Part shown: piece by piece, positions 1 to 9,245 of the stretch
How positions within the stretch are numbered: the first letter of the stretch is position 1
How the letters are laid out: every line of letters starts with the position of its first letter
Origin: Solibacillus sp. FSL W7-1436
Lineage (GTDB): Bacteria; Bacillota; Bacilli; Bacillales_A; Planococcaceae
Assembly: GCF_038007305.1 (NCBI RefSeq)
Contig: NZ_JBBOWV010000001.1
Location: forward strand, 248,001-312,000
Direction of reading: 5' to 3'
DNA: 64,000 nt
Notes under the pieces: model-generated
What the model saw: the letters and a program-made list of their open reading frames with translations, nothing else
What the model was told of the DNA's origin: nothing
The model's database searches: none
Translations under genes and position numbers: made by a program

Positions 1-42
1 TTCATATTTTTTCAAAATGAGCATGCAAAAATTTCAAACACG

Positions 43-85
43 AAAAAACTGCGCAGAAAGGCTTCTACTTTTTGCACAGTTTCTT
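43..85 (-). terminator. Probable terminator downstream of phoR
   Basis: Arms 46-55 and 73-82 pair over 10 bp with one G-U pair, and on the minus strand the second arm runs into six T. The loop is large (17 nt). It lies about 125 nt past the phoR stop. Nothing else recognisable is seen in 1-206 apart from a short 6-bp hairpin at 127-142. Confidence 0.45.
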
Positions 86-206
86 CATTATAATACTTTA
101 ATCCATGCTAAGCGTTACCTTCTTTTAGAAACGGGGGTTTCTATTAAGAACTATAACACCGCAATATAAAGTTCAATTGAACGTTTTGTAAATATACTGT
201 TAAATT

Positions 207-1745
207 TTAATCTTTCAACGGCAGAAGTACTTTAATGCTTGTCCCTTTTCCGACTTCGCTTTCTACCATAATTTTACCGTTATGCGCTTCAATCAAATGT
301 TTCACTATGGACAAACCAAGACCTGTCCCGCCGGAATTTCGGCTTCGGGCCCGATCCACCCTGTAAAAGCGCTCAAAAATACGTGAAATCTCCGCTTTTT
401 CGATACCGATTCCTTCGTCTTTCACTTCAAATATCCCGTATTGATCATTGGCACTAATACGAAGTGTAACGGTTGTTTCTTCTTTGGAATAGGCGATAGC
501 ATTATTAATTAAATTCGTAAAAATTTGCATCAGACGATTTACATCACCTAAAATAACGGCATCCTGCTCTATCTCCACATCAAACTGCATATTTTTATTT
601 TCCAGTTGTGCACTTGTCAAATCAACTACCCGGACTAAAATATCCTGCAGCTTTGTCGGCACCACATCAAGTGTAAAACCATGGCGCTCAATTTTGGATA
701 GCTCAAGCAAATCATTGACTAGCACCTGAATCCGGTTGCTTTCATCATGTATGATTGTCAAAAAGGACAGCAGCATCTGCTCATCTTTAAACGCCCCGTC
801 CAGAAGAGTCTCGGAAAATCCTTTAATCGATGTAATCGGTGTACGGAGTTCATGCGAAACATTTGCTACGAAATCTTTACGAATCTGTTCCAGCCGTACA
901 AGTTCACTTATATCATGCATAACAATTACGACACCCAGCCAGCGTCCATGTTCACCAACAACCGGGGCACCGTATACTTGCTCATAATATTCTTCATTTG
1001 CGATTTCCATCTCAAGCTGCTGACGATATGGCAATTCCGTTAAAAACACATGATCGATAAACTTTTCAAGCTCCTTCGGCAATCCGAGCATCATGAAATT
1101 CTTGCCAATGAGCTTCTCTTTTGGCAGCTCAAACAATGTTTGGAATTTCCTGTTCACAATCGAAATATTGCCTTCACGGTCAATCATCATTAATGCACTG
1201 CCCATATTTTCAATTAACGTTTTCAGACGCTCTTCTTCAATTGCTCTTGTTTTCGTAATATCCTGTAAATTTCGTGCCAGAATATTAACCGAATTTCTTA
1301 ACTCCACAATCGTATTCGGTCCATTCGCAAAAGCACGTGCACGATAATTACCTTTTGAAAGCTCTCTGGCGGTTTTTGTAATATTGATAATAGGCGTAAT
1401 GAAATTGCTCACAACCCTGTACGCCATAAAACTCATAATAACTAGACCACCCAGCAATAAAGCGGCGATAATTAAATAGATTTTTTGTTTTGTACTTTGC
1501 AACCCTTCTGTATGTCGATTGATTTCGTACGTGCTTATAATGGCTTCTTTCTGGGTTTCAGTAAGTTCAATCTGCTCCTGAACGATTACTTGCTCCAATT
1601 GCTGCTCGGAATCCTTTGTCACTTCATGAACAAACTCATCTGCGAAAAATGGAAAAAGCTGCCCTATGAACAGCCCTAGAACAGCTAAACTTGACCCAAT
1701 TACTAAAATAAACGAATAAAACAAACGATTTTTCATTGCGTTCAT
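207..1745 (-). CDS. phoR: Sensor histidine kinase PhoR
   Basis: Membrane sensor kinase that phosphorylates PhoP when phosphate is scarce. Two membrane segments (about 8-30 and 88-110) flank a short outer loop of about 55 residues; then come a HAMP linker (about 110-165), a PAS domain (about 172-285), the H-box with His298 in VSHELRTP, the N-box around Asn415, and G-boxes DEGIGI and GGTGLGLS. At 512 residues it is shorter than B. subtilis PhoR (579), mostly because the outer loop is small. The start ATG overlaps the phoP stop by one base (TAATG) and has GAGGAG 11 nt upstream inside phoP; ATG at codon 4 is an alternative. Cotranscribed with phoP. WalK is the main alternative, but the partner is PhoP-like and the locus is next to mdh as in Bacillus. 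Confidence 0.88.
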   Translation of the reverse strand: MNAMKNRLFYSFILVIGSSLAVLGLFIGQLFPFFADEFVHEVTKDSEQQLEQVIVQEQIELTETQKEAIISTYEINRHTEGLQSTKQKIYLIIAALLLGGLVIMSFMAYRVVSNFITPIINITKTARELSKGNYRARAFANGPNTIVELRNSVNILARNLQDITKTRAIEEERLKTLIENMGSALMMIDREGNISIVNRKFQTLFELPKEKLIGKNFMMLGLPKELEKFIDHVFLTELPYRQQLEMEIANEEYYEQVYGAPVVGEHGRWLGVVIVMHDISELVRLEQIRKDFVANVSHELRTPITSIKGFSETLLDGAFKDEQMLLSFLTIIHDESNRIQVLVNDLLELSKIERHGFTLDVVPTKLQDILVRVVDLTSAQLENKNMQFDVEIEQDAVILGDVNRLMQIFTNLINNAIAYSKEETTVTLRISANDQYGIFEVKDEGIGIEKAEISRIFERFYRVDRARSRNSGGTGLGLSIVKHLIEAHNGKIMVESEVGKGTSIKVLLPLKD

Positions 1746-2455
1746 TATTTTTTTGGCTCCTCAAATTTATAACCTAAACCACGGATTGTTTTAATAAACA
1801 CTGGTTTACGACTATTTTCTTCGATTTTATCCCTCAGATGACTAATATGTACGTCTACGATTCGAGTGTCACCGGCAAAATCATAGTTCCATACAGCACT
1901 AAGCAGCTGATCACGCGTTAATACGCGGTTTTTATTTTCAAGTAAATAAACGAGTAATTCAAATTCTTTTGGCGTGAACTCCAAGGACTCTTCATCGATA
2001 AATGCTTCAAATCGCTCAGGGAAAACTTTTAGATTACCGAATGAAAAGACAACTTCACCCGATTCAACTGTTTCTTCCACAACCGGCCCGGAGAAACGTC
2101 GCAGAACAGCCTTTACACGGGCAATTACTTCACGCGGGCTGAATGGCTTAGTCATATAATCGTCCGCACCGAGCTCTAAACCTAATACCTTATCAAATTC
2201 ATCGTCTCTCGCAGTCAGCATAATAATCGGTATATTGATGCGCAATCGTCGTAATTCTTTACAAACTTCAACACCATCAAGTTTTGGCAGCATTAAATCC
2301 AATAATATCAGATCCGGTGTCTGTTCTACCGCTGTATCAAGACCCGCCTGACCATCATGGGCCAATAGAACGTCAAAACCTGCTTGTTCCAAATTATATT
2401 TTAATAATGTTGCAATTGGCATTTCATCTTCTACTACTAAAACTGTTTTAACCAT
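1745..2455 (-). CDS. phoP: Response regulator PhoP
   Basis: OmpR-type transcription factor for the phosphate-starvation response. The receiver domain (residues 1-120) has acidic residues ED 9-10, phosphoacceptor Asp53 in LLDLMLP and Lys in MTKPFSPRE; a winged-helix domain follows (about 130-236). The FDKVLGLELGADDYMTKPF stretch is typical of PhoP. I chose ATG at 2455, giving 236 residues, because GGAGG sits just upstream; a longer in-frame start at 2470 is a TTG that would place the ribosome site inside the gene. Overlaps phoR by one base, so the two are translationally coupled. In B. subtilis phoPR follows mdh directly; here an ABC transporter on the other strand lies between. Confidence 0.92.
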   Translation of the reverse strand: MVKTVLVVEDEMPIATLLKYNLEQAGFDVLLAHDGQAGLDTAVEQTPDLILLDLMLPKLDGVEVCKELRRLRINIPIIMLTARDDEFDKVLGLELGADDYMTKPFSPREVIARVKAVLRRFSGPVVEETVESGEVVFSFGNLKVFPERFEAFIDEESLEFTPKEFELLVYLLENKNRVLTRDQLLSAVWNYDFAGDTRIVDVHISHLRDKIEENSRKPVFIKTIRGLGYKFEEPKK

Positions 2456-2561
2456 TATACTTTCCTCCAAAATCGATTTGAAACCCCCATCTCAAAATCA
2501 ATCTTCCAGTGGTTGGCTATCAACTATTTTGTAAATATGTACTGATTAGAGCACTAACTTC

Positions 2562-2590
2562 ATAGTAACAACTTTTACTGAAAAGTACAA
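2562..2590 (-). promoter_or_regulatory. Candidate sigma-A promoter of phoPR
   Basis: On the minus strand TTGTAC (2585-2590) is followed by 17 nt and TACTAT (2562-2567). It lies about 107 nt upstream of the phoP start. No clear tandem TTAACA Pho boxes were seen nearby. Predicted by eye only. Confidence 0.4.
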
Positions 2591-2680
2591 TTATTCCTCT
2601 GTTCAGACACTTATTTGCCCATCCATAATTACCGGAATCTTTAAATTAGACTAATTCTATATGAAAAATAATTTTTACTA

Positions 2681-2710
2681 TTGACTGAATATTTATTATT
2701 GTGTTAACAT
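2681..2710 (+). promoter_or_regulatory. Candidate promoter of the ssuBAC operon
   Basis: TTGACT (2681-2686), then 18 nt and TAACAT (2705-2710) with an extended -10 TG at 2702-2703. About 100 nt of untranslated leader follows before ssuB. No SAM riboswitch (S-box) or T-box motif is visible in that leader. The gene-free stretch 2456-2819 holds this promoter and that of phoPR, back to back. Confidence 0.45.
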
Positions 2711-2819
2711 TTAGAAAAAATTGCTTGTGCATTGCTGAATAAAACGCAATGAAAATTTTTTTGTAATAATTCCGAGTAATTCAATATGTTAAGTATTTTA
2801 ACAGAAAGTAGGTGCTTCC

Positions 2820-3593
2820 ATGACAAATGGAATCAATATTGAGTTAGTTAATTTAACAAAAAGTTTCGGTGAAAAACAAGTATTGAAGGATATTAACCTA
2901 ACAATCCCCGCTGGACAATTCGTTGCAATCGTCGGAAAAAGCGGATGTGGAAAAAGTACACTTCTTCGTATTATTGCTAATTTAGAACAGAAAACTGCCG
3001 GTGAATCTCTAAAGGACGGCATTCAGCAAGAAGACTTTTCAGGTGTTCGCGTCATGTTTCAGGAAGATCGTTTACTCCCTTGGCTGTCTGTTTTAGAAAA
3101 TGTAGGGGTTGGCACAGAGCTGAAAAAAGATTGGCAACCGCTCGCATTAAAATCACTTGAACACGTAGGATTAAAAGACCGTGCTAAGGAGTGGCCGCAT
3201 GTATTGTCAGGAGGTCAAAAACAGAGGGTTGCATTAGCCCGTGCGCTTAGTGCACAACCAAGACTTTTGTTGTTGGATGAACCACTTGGTGCTTTGGATG
3301 CACTGACACGACTGGAAATGCAAAATCTAATTGAACAATTATGGTTAAAACAAAAATATACATCGTTGCTCGTAACTCATGATGTCGCAGAGGCGATTGC
3401 ATTGGCAGATCGAATTATTTTAATCGAAGACGGGAACGTAGCTTTAGATTTGCCTGTAAAACTCCCTCGTCCAAGAACGCGTTCAAATCCGCAATTTGCA
3501 GAGCTTGAAGATATTCTGCTTCAGCATTTATTAGGGCAACAAACAAAAACAGAAACACCAACTAAACAAAAAGAGCTACAAGCCATTATTTAA
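2820..3593 (+). CDS. ssuB: Sulfonate-type ABC transporter ATPase
   Basis: Cytoplasmic ATP-hydrolysing subunit of an importer of the nitrate/sulfonate/taurine family. Walker [10 protein letters not shown] (39-47), Q-loop in FQEDRLLPW (Q81), signature LSGGQ (129-133), Walker B LLLLDEP (149-155), D-loop GALD and switch His187 are all present. The EDRLLPW stretch after the Q-loop is typical of SsuB/TauB. 257 residues is normal length. First gene of ssuB-ssuA-ssuC, 13 nt before ssuA; the site GTAGGTG precedes the ATG. No monooxygenase (ssuD) follows, so the sulfur substrate cannot be fixed from context; taurine or another small anion is possible. Confidence 0.75.
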   Translation: MTNGINIELVNLTKSFGEKQVLKDINLTIPAGQFVAIVGKSGCGKSTLLRIIANLEQKTAGESLKDGIQQEDFSGVRVMFQEDRLLPWLSVLENVGVGTELKKDWQPLALKSLEHVGLKDRAKEWPHVLSGGQKQRVALARALSAQPRLLLLDEPLGALDALTRLEMQNLIEQLWLKQKYTSLLVTHDVAEAIALADRIILIEDGNVALDLPVKLPRPRTRSNPQFAELEDILLQHLLGQQTKTETPTKQKELQAII

Positions 3594-3606
3594 GGAGGTA
3601 TTACAA

Positions 3607-4545
3607 ATGAAAAAACTATTATCTGTCTTTTTACTCTTAACTTTATCAATACTGTTAGTCGGGTGCTCATCATCCAATGCCGAAAATAAAAAGGTTCGAA
3701 TCGGCTACCAGAAAAACGGTACAACATTGCTATTAAAGGCGAATGGCGAACTTGAATCACGTTTAAAAGAATTAGGCTATTCAGTGGAATGGTCTGAATT
3801 CAATACAGGTAGTTCCATTATGGAGGCATTGAACTCAGGAGCCATTGATTTTGCCAATGCAAGTGATGCCCCATCTATGATGGCATTATCAAAGGGAATG
3901 GATTTCAAATATATTGCAGGTGAAGAATCTTCTCCTCAAACAGAAGGAATTTTAGTGAAAAATGATGGCTCTATCCAATCAATCGAACAATTGAAAGGAA
4001 AAAAGATTGCATACAATAAAGCTTCCATCTCCGAATATTTATTAGTTACTGCTTTGGAAACAGTGGGCCTGACACTGGATGATGTGGAATCCGTTATTTT
4101 AAGTCCGGCAGATGCGACTATTGCATTTCAAAAAGGCGAGGTTGATGCCTGGGTTACTTGGGATCCGTATATGACGGTTTCAGAAAGTAAAGGAAATAAA
4201 ATTTTGGCTACCGGAGAAGGAATTGTGGAACACCGCGGCTTCTACTATTCATCCGACAAATTTATAGAATCGAATAAAGATGCAGTCGTTGCCTATGTAG
4301 AAGAATTATCTAAAGTTGGTGAAGCCATCGATACAGATTCAAGCGATGCAGCCAAAATTCTTGAAGAGAATACAGGGATCGCCGCAGATGTTTGGGTAAA
4401 AAGCTTAGCCCGCCGTTCATCTGTCGCTACTTATCTGGATGAAGCTGCACAGGCTGATCTACAAAGATTAAATGAAGACCTTTATGACATTGGTTTAACG
4501 ACTGACCTTGTAGAAAACCTTGAAAACTATATTTGGAAACCATAA
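3607..4545 (+). CDS. ssuA: Sulfonate-type ABC transporter substrate-binding lipoprotein
   Basis: Extracellular binding protein of the SsuA family, tethered to the membrane by a lipid. A signal peptide ends in lipobox LVGC with Cys20. The mature part starts with IGYQKNGTTLLLKANG, the family's first strand and substrate loop, and later shows ASDAPSMMAL and VDAWVTWDPYM, both typical of SsuA-like proteins. 312 residues fits the family. A strong AAGGAGG precedes the ATG by 9 nt. Sits between the ATPase and permease genes of the same operon. Aliphatic sulfonate is the most likely ligand by family; related taurine or nitrate binders cannot be excluded by sequence alone. Confidence 0.75.
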   Translation: MKKLLSVFLLLTLSILLVGCSSSNAENKKVRIGYQKNGTTLLLKANGELESRLKELGYSVEWSEFNTGSSIMEALNSGAIDFANASDAPSMMALSKGMDFKYIAGEESSPQTEGILVKNDGSIQSIEQLKGKKIAYNKASISEYLLVTALETVGLTLDDVESVILSPADATIAFQKGEVDAWVTWDPYMTVSESKGNKILATGEGIVEHRGFYYSSDKFIESNKDAVVAYVEELSKVGEAIDTDSSDAAKILEENTGIAADVWVKSLARRSSVATYLDEAAQADLQRLNEDLYDIGLTTDLVENLENYIWKP

Positions 4546-4556
4546 GAGGTGAGAAA

Positions 4557-5324
4557 ATGAAGAAGAAAAAATGGATTCATTTGATTGAGCCGTGGATCAT
4601 TCCTATTTTAATTATTGTTATATGGGAAGTATCGAATAAAACAGGTATTCTTGCCAATACAATATTGCCTGCCCCTTCCGATGTAGTAAAGGCCGGCTAT
4701 GAACAAGCCATTTCCGGTGTTTTGTTTGACCATCTGCAAATTAGTACAACGCGTGCTTTAATCGGGTTTCTGATTGGTGGGAGTATCGCTTTAGTAGTAG
4801 GTATTTTAAACGGAATTGTCCCTTTTGCACAACGCTATTTGGATACAACGATTCAAATGCTGCGTAATATTCCGAATTTGGCACTTATTCCTTTAGTTAT
4901 TATATGGTTTGGTGTAGGTGAGGAAGGAAAGATTTTCTTAGTGGCAATCAGCGTATTTTTCCCGATCTATGTCAATACATACCATGGCATCCGCAATGTT
5001 GATCCTCGGTTAATCGAAATGGGAAAAATTTATAACCTTTCGAAATACAAATTATTTTTTAAAGTAATCATATTAGGTGCAATGCCATCTATTTTAGTAG
5101 GTATTCGCTACTCATTAGGAATTATGTGGCTTACTTTAATTGTTGCAGAAACGGTTGCGGCAAGTTCGGGAATCGGCTATATGTCAATGAATGCTCGTGA
5201 GTATATGCAGCTTGATATCGTTGTATTGGCTATTATTTTATATGCTATTTTAGGAAAAATTGCGGATTCCATCGCAAAACTATTAGAGAAAAAGTTATTG
5301 AAATGGAATCCGGTTTATCAGTAA
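4557..5324 (+). CDS. ssuC: Sulfonate-type ABC transporter permease
   Basis: Inner-membrane channel subunit of the importer (BPD_transp_1 family), about six membrane helices over 255 residues. The coupling-helix region shows GKIYNLSKYKLFFKVI followed by the LGAMPSILVGIRYSLG segment typical of SsuC. I chose ATG at 4557 because AGAGGTGAG lies just upstream in the gap after ssuA; an upstream in-frame ATG at 4533 falls inside ssuA and lacks a ribosome site. Third gene of ssuBAC, ending at a strong two-way terminator shared with mdh. In B. subtilis ssuD and ygaN follow; here the operon stops. Confidence 0.76.
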   Translation: MKKKKWIHLIEPWIIPILIIVIWEVSNKTGILANTILPAPSDVVKAGYEQAISGVLFDHLQISTTRALIGFLIGGSIALVVGILNGIVPFAQRYLDTTIQMLRNIPNLALIPLVIIWFGVGEEGKIFLVAISVFFPIYVNTYHGIRNVDPRLIEMGKIYNLSKYKLFFKVIILGAMPSILVGIRYSLGIMWLTLIVAETVAASSGIGYMSMNAREYMQLDIVVLAIILYAILGKIADSIAKLLEKKLLKWNPVYQ

Positions 5325-5326
5325 AT

Positions 5327-5366
5327 AAAAGGGCATTTCGGTGTATCAGCCGAAATGCCTTTTTTA
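5327..5366. terminator. Bidirectional terminator ssuC / mdh
   Basis: Perfect 10-bp stem GGCATTTCGG (5332-5341) and CCGAAATGCC (5350-5359), with T-run on the plus strand and A-run on the left, so it serves both convergent transcripts. Confidence 0.88.
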
Positions 5367-5371
5367 GTTAG

Positions 5372-6310
5372 TTATTTCAGTGCTTTCATTACATCTTTAA
5401 CGGCATCTGCAGATTGATCAAGTGCTGTTTTTTCATCTTCTGTCAGCTCAAGTTCGAATATTTTCTCGATACCCCCGGCGCCTAATAATGTCGGAACACC
5501 TAAGTATATCCCTTCATATCCATACTCGCCTTCTAAATAGGCAATTGCCGGCAATACTCGTTTTTGATCCTTTATAATTGCCTCTGCCATTTCCACCATT
5601 GCTGCAGCCGGTGCATAATAAGCTGAACCATTACCTAACAGATTTACGATTTCACCGCCACCAACACGGGTACGCTGTACAATTTCTTCTAAACGTTGTG
5701 CGGGTATTAGGCTTTGTAAAGGAACCCCACCTACCGAAGCGTACCGGACTAAAGGCACCATTGTGTCTCCGTGACCGCCTAATACAAGTGCAGATATATC
5801 TTTTACCGATACATCCAGTTCTTCGGCAATAAATGCACGGAAACGGGCAGTATCCAACACACCGGATTGACCGATAACTCGATGTTTCGGGAAGCCTGAT
5901 TCTTTAAATACTGTATATGTCATCGCATCAACAGGATTTGTAAGAACAATAATCGTTGCATTTGGTGACGTACGGGCAATTTCCGATGCAACGGCTTTCA
6001 TGACACCCTGATTAATCTGAACTAAATCATCACGACTCATTCCTGGCTTACGGGCAACACCCGCAGTTACTAATACGACATCCGAGTTTGCTGTATCCTC
6101 GTAATCGGAAGAGCCTTTCACATAAGAATCAAAACCTTGTACCGGCGCTGCTTCCCACATATCCAATGCTTTTCCTTTCGTAGGATTTTCTGCTGATGGA
6201 AGATCAATTATTACTACATCGCCTAATTCTTTCTGTGCTGCTAAAAATGCTGCTGTTGCACCTGTAAATCCACTACCAATAACTGAGATTTTTTTTCGTT
6301 TTAATGTCAC
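5372..6310 (-). CDS. mdh: Malate dehydrogenase
   Basis: NAD-dependent oxidation of malate to oxaloacetate in the TCA cycle, LDH-like MDH type. The NAD-binding loop IGSGFTGAT is near the N-terminus, substrate arginines are in [11 protein letters not shown], the pair TNPVDAMTY follows, and the catalytic His is in [13 protein letters not shown] chose GTG at 6310 because AAGGAG lies 9 nt before it; it gives 312 residues, the same as B. subtilis Mdh. The longer ATG start at 6328 would put the ribosome site inside the coding region. Third of the citZ-icd-mdh cluster, separated from icd by a terminator-like hairpin, so it may be expressed partly from its own promoter. Confidence 0.95.
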   Translation of the reverse strand: MTLKRKKISVIGSGFTGATAAFLAAQKELGDVVIIDLPSAENPTKGKALDMWEAAPVQGFDSYVKGSSDYEDTANSDVVLVTAGVARKPGMSRDDLVQINQGVMKAVASEIARTSPNATIIVLTNPVDAMTYTVFKESGFPKHRVIGQSGVLDTARFRAFIAEELDVSVKDISALVLGGHGDTMVPLVRYASVGGVPLQSLIPAQRLEEIVQRTRVGGGEIVNLLGNGSAYYAPAAAMVEMAEAIIKDQKRVLPAIAYLEGEYGYEGIYLGVPTLLGAGGIEKIFELELTEDEKTALDQSADAVKDVMKALK

Positions 6311-6360
6311 CTGAAACCACTCCTTCATCGTAGTTATTTTGTGTCATTAAAATTATATAC

Positions 6361-6398
6361 AAAAAAAGGGAGAAAACATAATGTTCTCTCCCTTTTTT
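6361..6398 (-). terminator. Terminator between icd and mdh
   Basis: A-rich and T-rich flanks surround a GGGAGA/TCTCCC stem (6368-6392). On the minus strand seven T follow the stem. It would end or attenuate the citZ-icd transcript before mdh. The remaining 6399-6526 is AT-rich with nothing recognised. Confidence 0.7.
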
Positions 6399-6526
6399 AA
6401 CAATATTGATTTTAAAATTAAAAGATAAACAAATTCCCTAAATGTAAAATTATATAACTATATTATTTATTGCTAAACAATTTGTTCGTAATTTCACATA
6501 TACAGGTAAATGAGTAAAACTTTTAA

Positions 6527-7789
6527 TTAGAAGTTTTCGATTAATTTTGTAGCGAATTCAGAACATTTAACTTCTGTAGCGCCATCCATTAAACGTGCGA
6601 AGTCATAAGTTACATATTTAGAAGAGATTGTTTTCTCTACTGAATTTGTAATTAAGTCCGCAGCTTCTTGCCATCCTAAGTGCTCAAGCATTAATACGCC
6701 TGATAATAATACTGAAGATGGGTTTACTTTATCTTGACCAGCATACTTAGGTGCAGTACCGTGAGTTGCTTCGAAAATAGCATGACCAGTTAAGTAGTTA
6801 ATGTTAGCACCTGGAGCGATACCGATACCACCAACTTGAGCAGCTAATGCGTCAGAGATGTAGTCACCGTTTAAGTTCATTGTAGCTACTACGTCGAACT
6901 CGTTAGGGCGAGTTAAGATTTGTTGTAAGAAGATATCAGCAATAGAATCTTTTACGATGATTTTGCCTTCTGCAACAGCTTTAGATTGTGCTTCGTTTGC
7001 AGCAGCTTCGCCTTGCTCAGCTTTGATTGCATCGTATTGGTTCCAAGTGAATACTTTATCGCCGAATTCAGCTTCAGCTACATCGTAACCCCATTGTTTG
7101 AATCCACCTTCAGTGAATTTCATGATGTTACCTTTGTGTACTAAAGTTACTGATGGACGGTTGTGTGAAATAGCGTACTCGATTGCAGAGCGTACTAAAC
7201 GTTCAGTACCTTCTTTAGATACAGGTTTAATACCTAAACCAGAAGTTTCTGGGAAGCGAATTTTGTTAACGCCTAATTCGTTTTGTAAGAAGTTTAATAA
7301 TTTCTTTTGCTCGTCAGAACCAGCTTTGTACTCGATACCAGCGTAGATATCTTCAGTGTTTTCACGGAAGATAACCATGTCAACATCTTCTGGACGTTTA
7401 ACTGGTGAAGGAACACCGTCAAAGTGACGTACTGGACGTAAACAAACATATAAATCCAATTCTTGACGTAATGCTACGTTTAGAGAGCGGATACCGCCAC
7501 CGATTGGAGTTGTTAAAGGACCTTTAATAGCGATTAAATACTCGTTAATTTTTTCTAAAGTTTCAGCTGGTAACCATTCGCCAGTTTGGTTGAATGCTTT
7601 TTCGCCTGCTAATACTTCTAACCATTCGATTTTCTTTTCACCGTTATAAGCTTTTTCTACAGCTGCGTCAATTACGCGAGATGCTGCAGCCCAGATATCT
7701 GGACCGATACCGTCACCCTCGATGAAAGGAATAACAGGATTGTTTGGAACGTTTAATTTACCATTCTCTACTACGATTTTGTTAGTCAT
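6527..7789 (-). CDS. icd: Isocitrate dehydrogenase (NADP)
   Basis: Oxidative decarboxylation of isocitrate to 2-oxoglutarate with NADP. Isocitrate-binding residues lie in the [10 protein letters not shown] loop (Ser102, Asn104, Arg108) and Arg118 and Arg142 ([11 protein letters not shown]); the cofactor region HGTAPKYAG is of the NADP type. 420 residues matches B. subtilis CitC (423). TTAGGAGG precedes the ATG. Second gene after citZ, with a hairpin in the gap between them. Codons are strongly biased, as expected for a highly expressed gene. Confidence 0.96.
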   Translation of the reverse strand: MTNKIVVENGKLNVPNNPVIPFIEGDGIGPDIWAAASRVIDAAVEKAYNGEKKIEWLEVLAGEKAFNQTGEWLPAETLEKINEYLIAIKGPLTTPIGGGIRSLNVALRQELDLYVCLRPVRHFDGVPSPVKRPEDVDMVIFRENTEDIYAGIEYKAGSDEQKKLLNFLQNELGVNKIRFPETSGLGIKPVSKEGTERLVRSAIEYAISHNRPSVTLVHKGNIMKFTEGGFKQWGYDVAEAEFGDKVFTWNQYDAIKAEQGEAAANEAQSKAVAEGKIIVKDSIADIFLQQILTRPNEFDVVATMNLNGDYISDALAAQVGGIGIAPGANINYLTGHAIFEATHGTAPKYAGQDKVNPSSVLLSGVLMLEHLGWQEAADLITNSVEKTISSKYVTYDFARLMDGATEVKCSEFATKLIENF

Positions 7790-7819
7790 TGGAAATTTGC
7801 CTCCTAATAATCATAAATC

Positions 7820-7846
7820 TAGGACTGTGTCAAATCACAGTCCCAG
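7820..7846 (-). other. Intercistronic hairpin between citZ and icd
   Basis: Perfect 8-bp arms GGACTGTG (7822-7829) and CACAGTCC (7836-7843), without a T-run on the minus strand. Probably an mRNA-stabilising or processing structure rather than a terminator. Inference from shape only. Confidence 0.5.
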
Positions 7847-7868
7847 ATATTTTAACATACTTTTTTAA

Positions 7869-8984
7869 TTAGCGCTCGTTAATTGGAACGTATTTTTGCA
7901 TATCCGGACCAACATACTCCGCACGAGGACGGATTAGACGGTTGTTTGCATACTGCTCTAAAATGTGCGCTACCCAACCTGAAGTACGAGATACTGCGAA
8001 GATTGGTGTGAATAAGTCATGCTCGATACCTAAAGAATCATATACTGATGCTGAGAAGAAATCTACGTTTGCAGGTAATTTCTTTTGTTCAACGATCATG
8101 TCATGGATTTTCACTGACATATCGTATAATTCCGGTTTGCCTGTTAATTTAGTAAGCTTTTCAGACATTACACGTAAGTGAGGTGCACGCGGGTCGCCTT
8201 TACGGTATACGCGGTGACCGAAGCCCATGATTTTTTCTTTGTTATCTAATTTGTTCTGAACCCAAGATTCAACTTTATCGATTGAACCGATTTCAGTTAA
8301 CATTTTCATAACTTGCTCGTTAGCACCACCGTGTAATGGGCCTTTTAATGCGCCGATTGCAGCAGTTACACCAGAGTATACATCTGATAATGTCGCAACA
8401 CATACACGTGCAGTAAATGTAGAAGCGTTTAATTCGTGGTCAGCGTGTAAAATTAACGCTTTATCGAATGCTTCAATTTCGATTGCTGCTGGTTCTTCAC
8501 CTTTCAGCATATATAAGAAGTTTGCTGCATAACCTAATTCTGGTTTTGGAGCAACTGGTTCTTTACCTTGACGTACACGTGCAAAAGTAGTTACTACTGT
8601 ACCAATTTTCGCTTGTAAACGGATTGCTTTACGGTAGTTTGCTTCAGCTTCCATTACATCAGCTTCTTCATCAAACGTTCCTAACATTGATACCGCTGTA
8701 CGAAGTGCTGCCATTGGGTGCACTGTGTTTAAAGGCATAGATTTGAATAAATCTGTGATTGCCGCTGGAATTTCCATATTTTTAGCTAGTTCTTCTTTTA
8801 AGTTAGCTAATTCTTCAGCGTTTGGTAAACGCGTGTTCCATAACAAGAATACTACTTCTTCAAAAGTCGCATTGTTAGTTAGGTCATCGATGCCATACCC
8901 TACATATGTAAGTGTATCATCGATAATTGAAGAAATTTTCGATTCTGCTGCTACGATACCTTCTAAACCTTTTGTTGCTGACAT
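7869..8984 (-). CDS. citZ: Citrate synthase
   Basis: Condenses oxaloacetate and acetyl-CoA to citrate, the entry to the TCA cycle. Catalytic His are in GPLHGGANEQ and GFGHRVYRKGDPRA, and the catalytic Asp is in FFSASVYDSLGI region upstream of FTPIFAVSRTSGW. 371 residues matches B. subtilis CitZ (372). I chose ATG at 8984, with AAGGAGCG just upstream, over an in-frame ATG at 9002 that includes this site. First gene of citZ-icd, with a promoter and possible CcpA operators upstream. A methylcitrate synthase is the alternative, but the icd-mdh context argues for CitZ. Confidence 0.95.
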   Translation of the reverse strand: MSATKGLEGIVAAESKISSIIDDTLTYVGYGIDDLTNNATFEEVVFLLWNTRLPNAEELANLKEELAKNMEIPAAITDLFKSMPLNTVHPMAALRTAVSMLGTFDEEADVMEAEANYRKAIRLQAKIGTVVTTFARVRQGKEPVAPKPELGYAANFLYMLKGEEPAAIEIEAFDKALILHADHELNASTFTARVCVATLSDVYSGVTAAIGALKGPLHGGANEQVMKMLTEIGSIDKVESWVQNKLDNKEKIMGFGHRVYRKGDPRAPHLRVMSEKLTKLTGKPELYDMSVKIHDMIVEQKKLPANVDFFSASVYDSLGIEHDLFTPIFAVSRTSGWVAHILEQYANNRLIRPRAEYVGPDMQKYVPINER

Positions 8985-9017
8985 AAAAAATCGCTCCTTC
9001 ACTTAGTAAATTAATTT

Positions 9018-9031
9018 TGTAAGTGCTTTCT
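9018..9031 (-). promoter_or_regulatory. cre-like site before citZ
   Basis: TGTAAGTGCTTTCT fits the cre pattern at all fixed positions but one (the central C of CG is T). It lies in the citZ leader, downstream of the predicted start point. CcpA is encoded in the window at 57.7 kb. Candidate only. Confidence 0.4.
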
Positions 9032-9086
9032 TTTTACTCTATTAAAAAGTCGCACACTCATATCGTTCTGCTCAATTGAACCTATA

Positions 9087-9102
9087 AGTAAATCGCTTAC
9101 AA
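9087..9102 (-). promoter_or_regulatory. Second cre-like operator at the citZ start point
   Basis: Inverted repeat GTAA-ATCGC-TTAC directly after the -10 box; read on the minus strand it starts TTGTAAGCG and matches cre at 13 of 15 positions with an intact CG core. Binding there would block transcription start. CcpC or another regulator could also use the dyad. Confidence 0.35.
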
Positions 9103-9107
9103 TTTTC

Positions 9108-9136
9108 ATTATAATCAATTTTGACGGCTTTGTGAA
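9108..9136 (-). promoter_or_regulatory. Sigma-A promoter of citZ
   Basis: On the minus strand TTCACA (9131-9136), 17 nt, then a perfect TATAAT (9108-9113). The start point would be near 9101, giving a leader of about 115 nt. Confidence 0.6.
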
Positions 9137-9245
9137 TGAATTAGTGGGATTTTAGGAAAAAATCACATATGTGATAGAATTCATGCAAAAAAGAGAATTT
9201 ATAATTTGCAGTGAGATAACTAGGTAATAATTAGGAGTGAGATAA

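Noticed and set aside
2711-2819. Possible S-box or other sulfur riboswitch in the ssuB leader
   Set aside because: No conserved S-box core, no paired helices and no terminator were seen in the 100-nt AT-rich leader.
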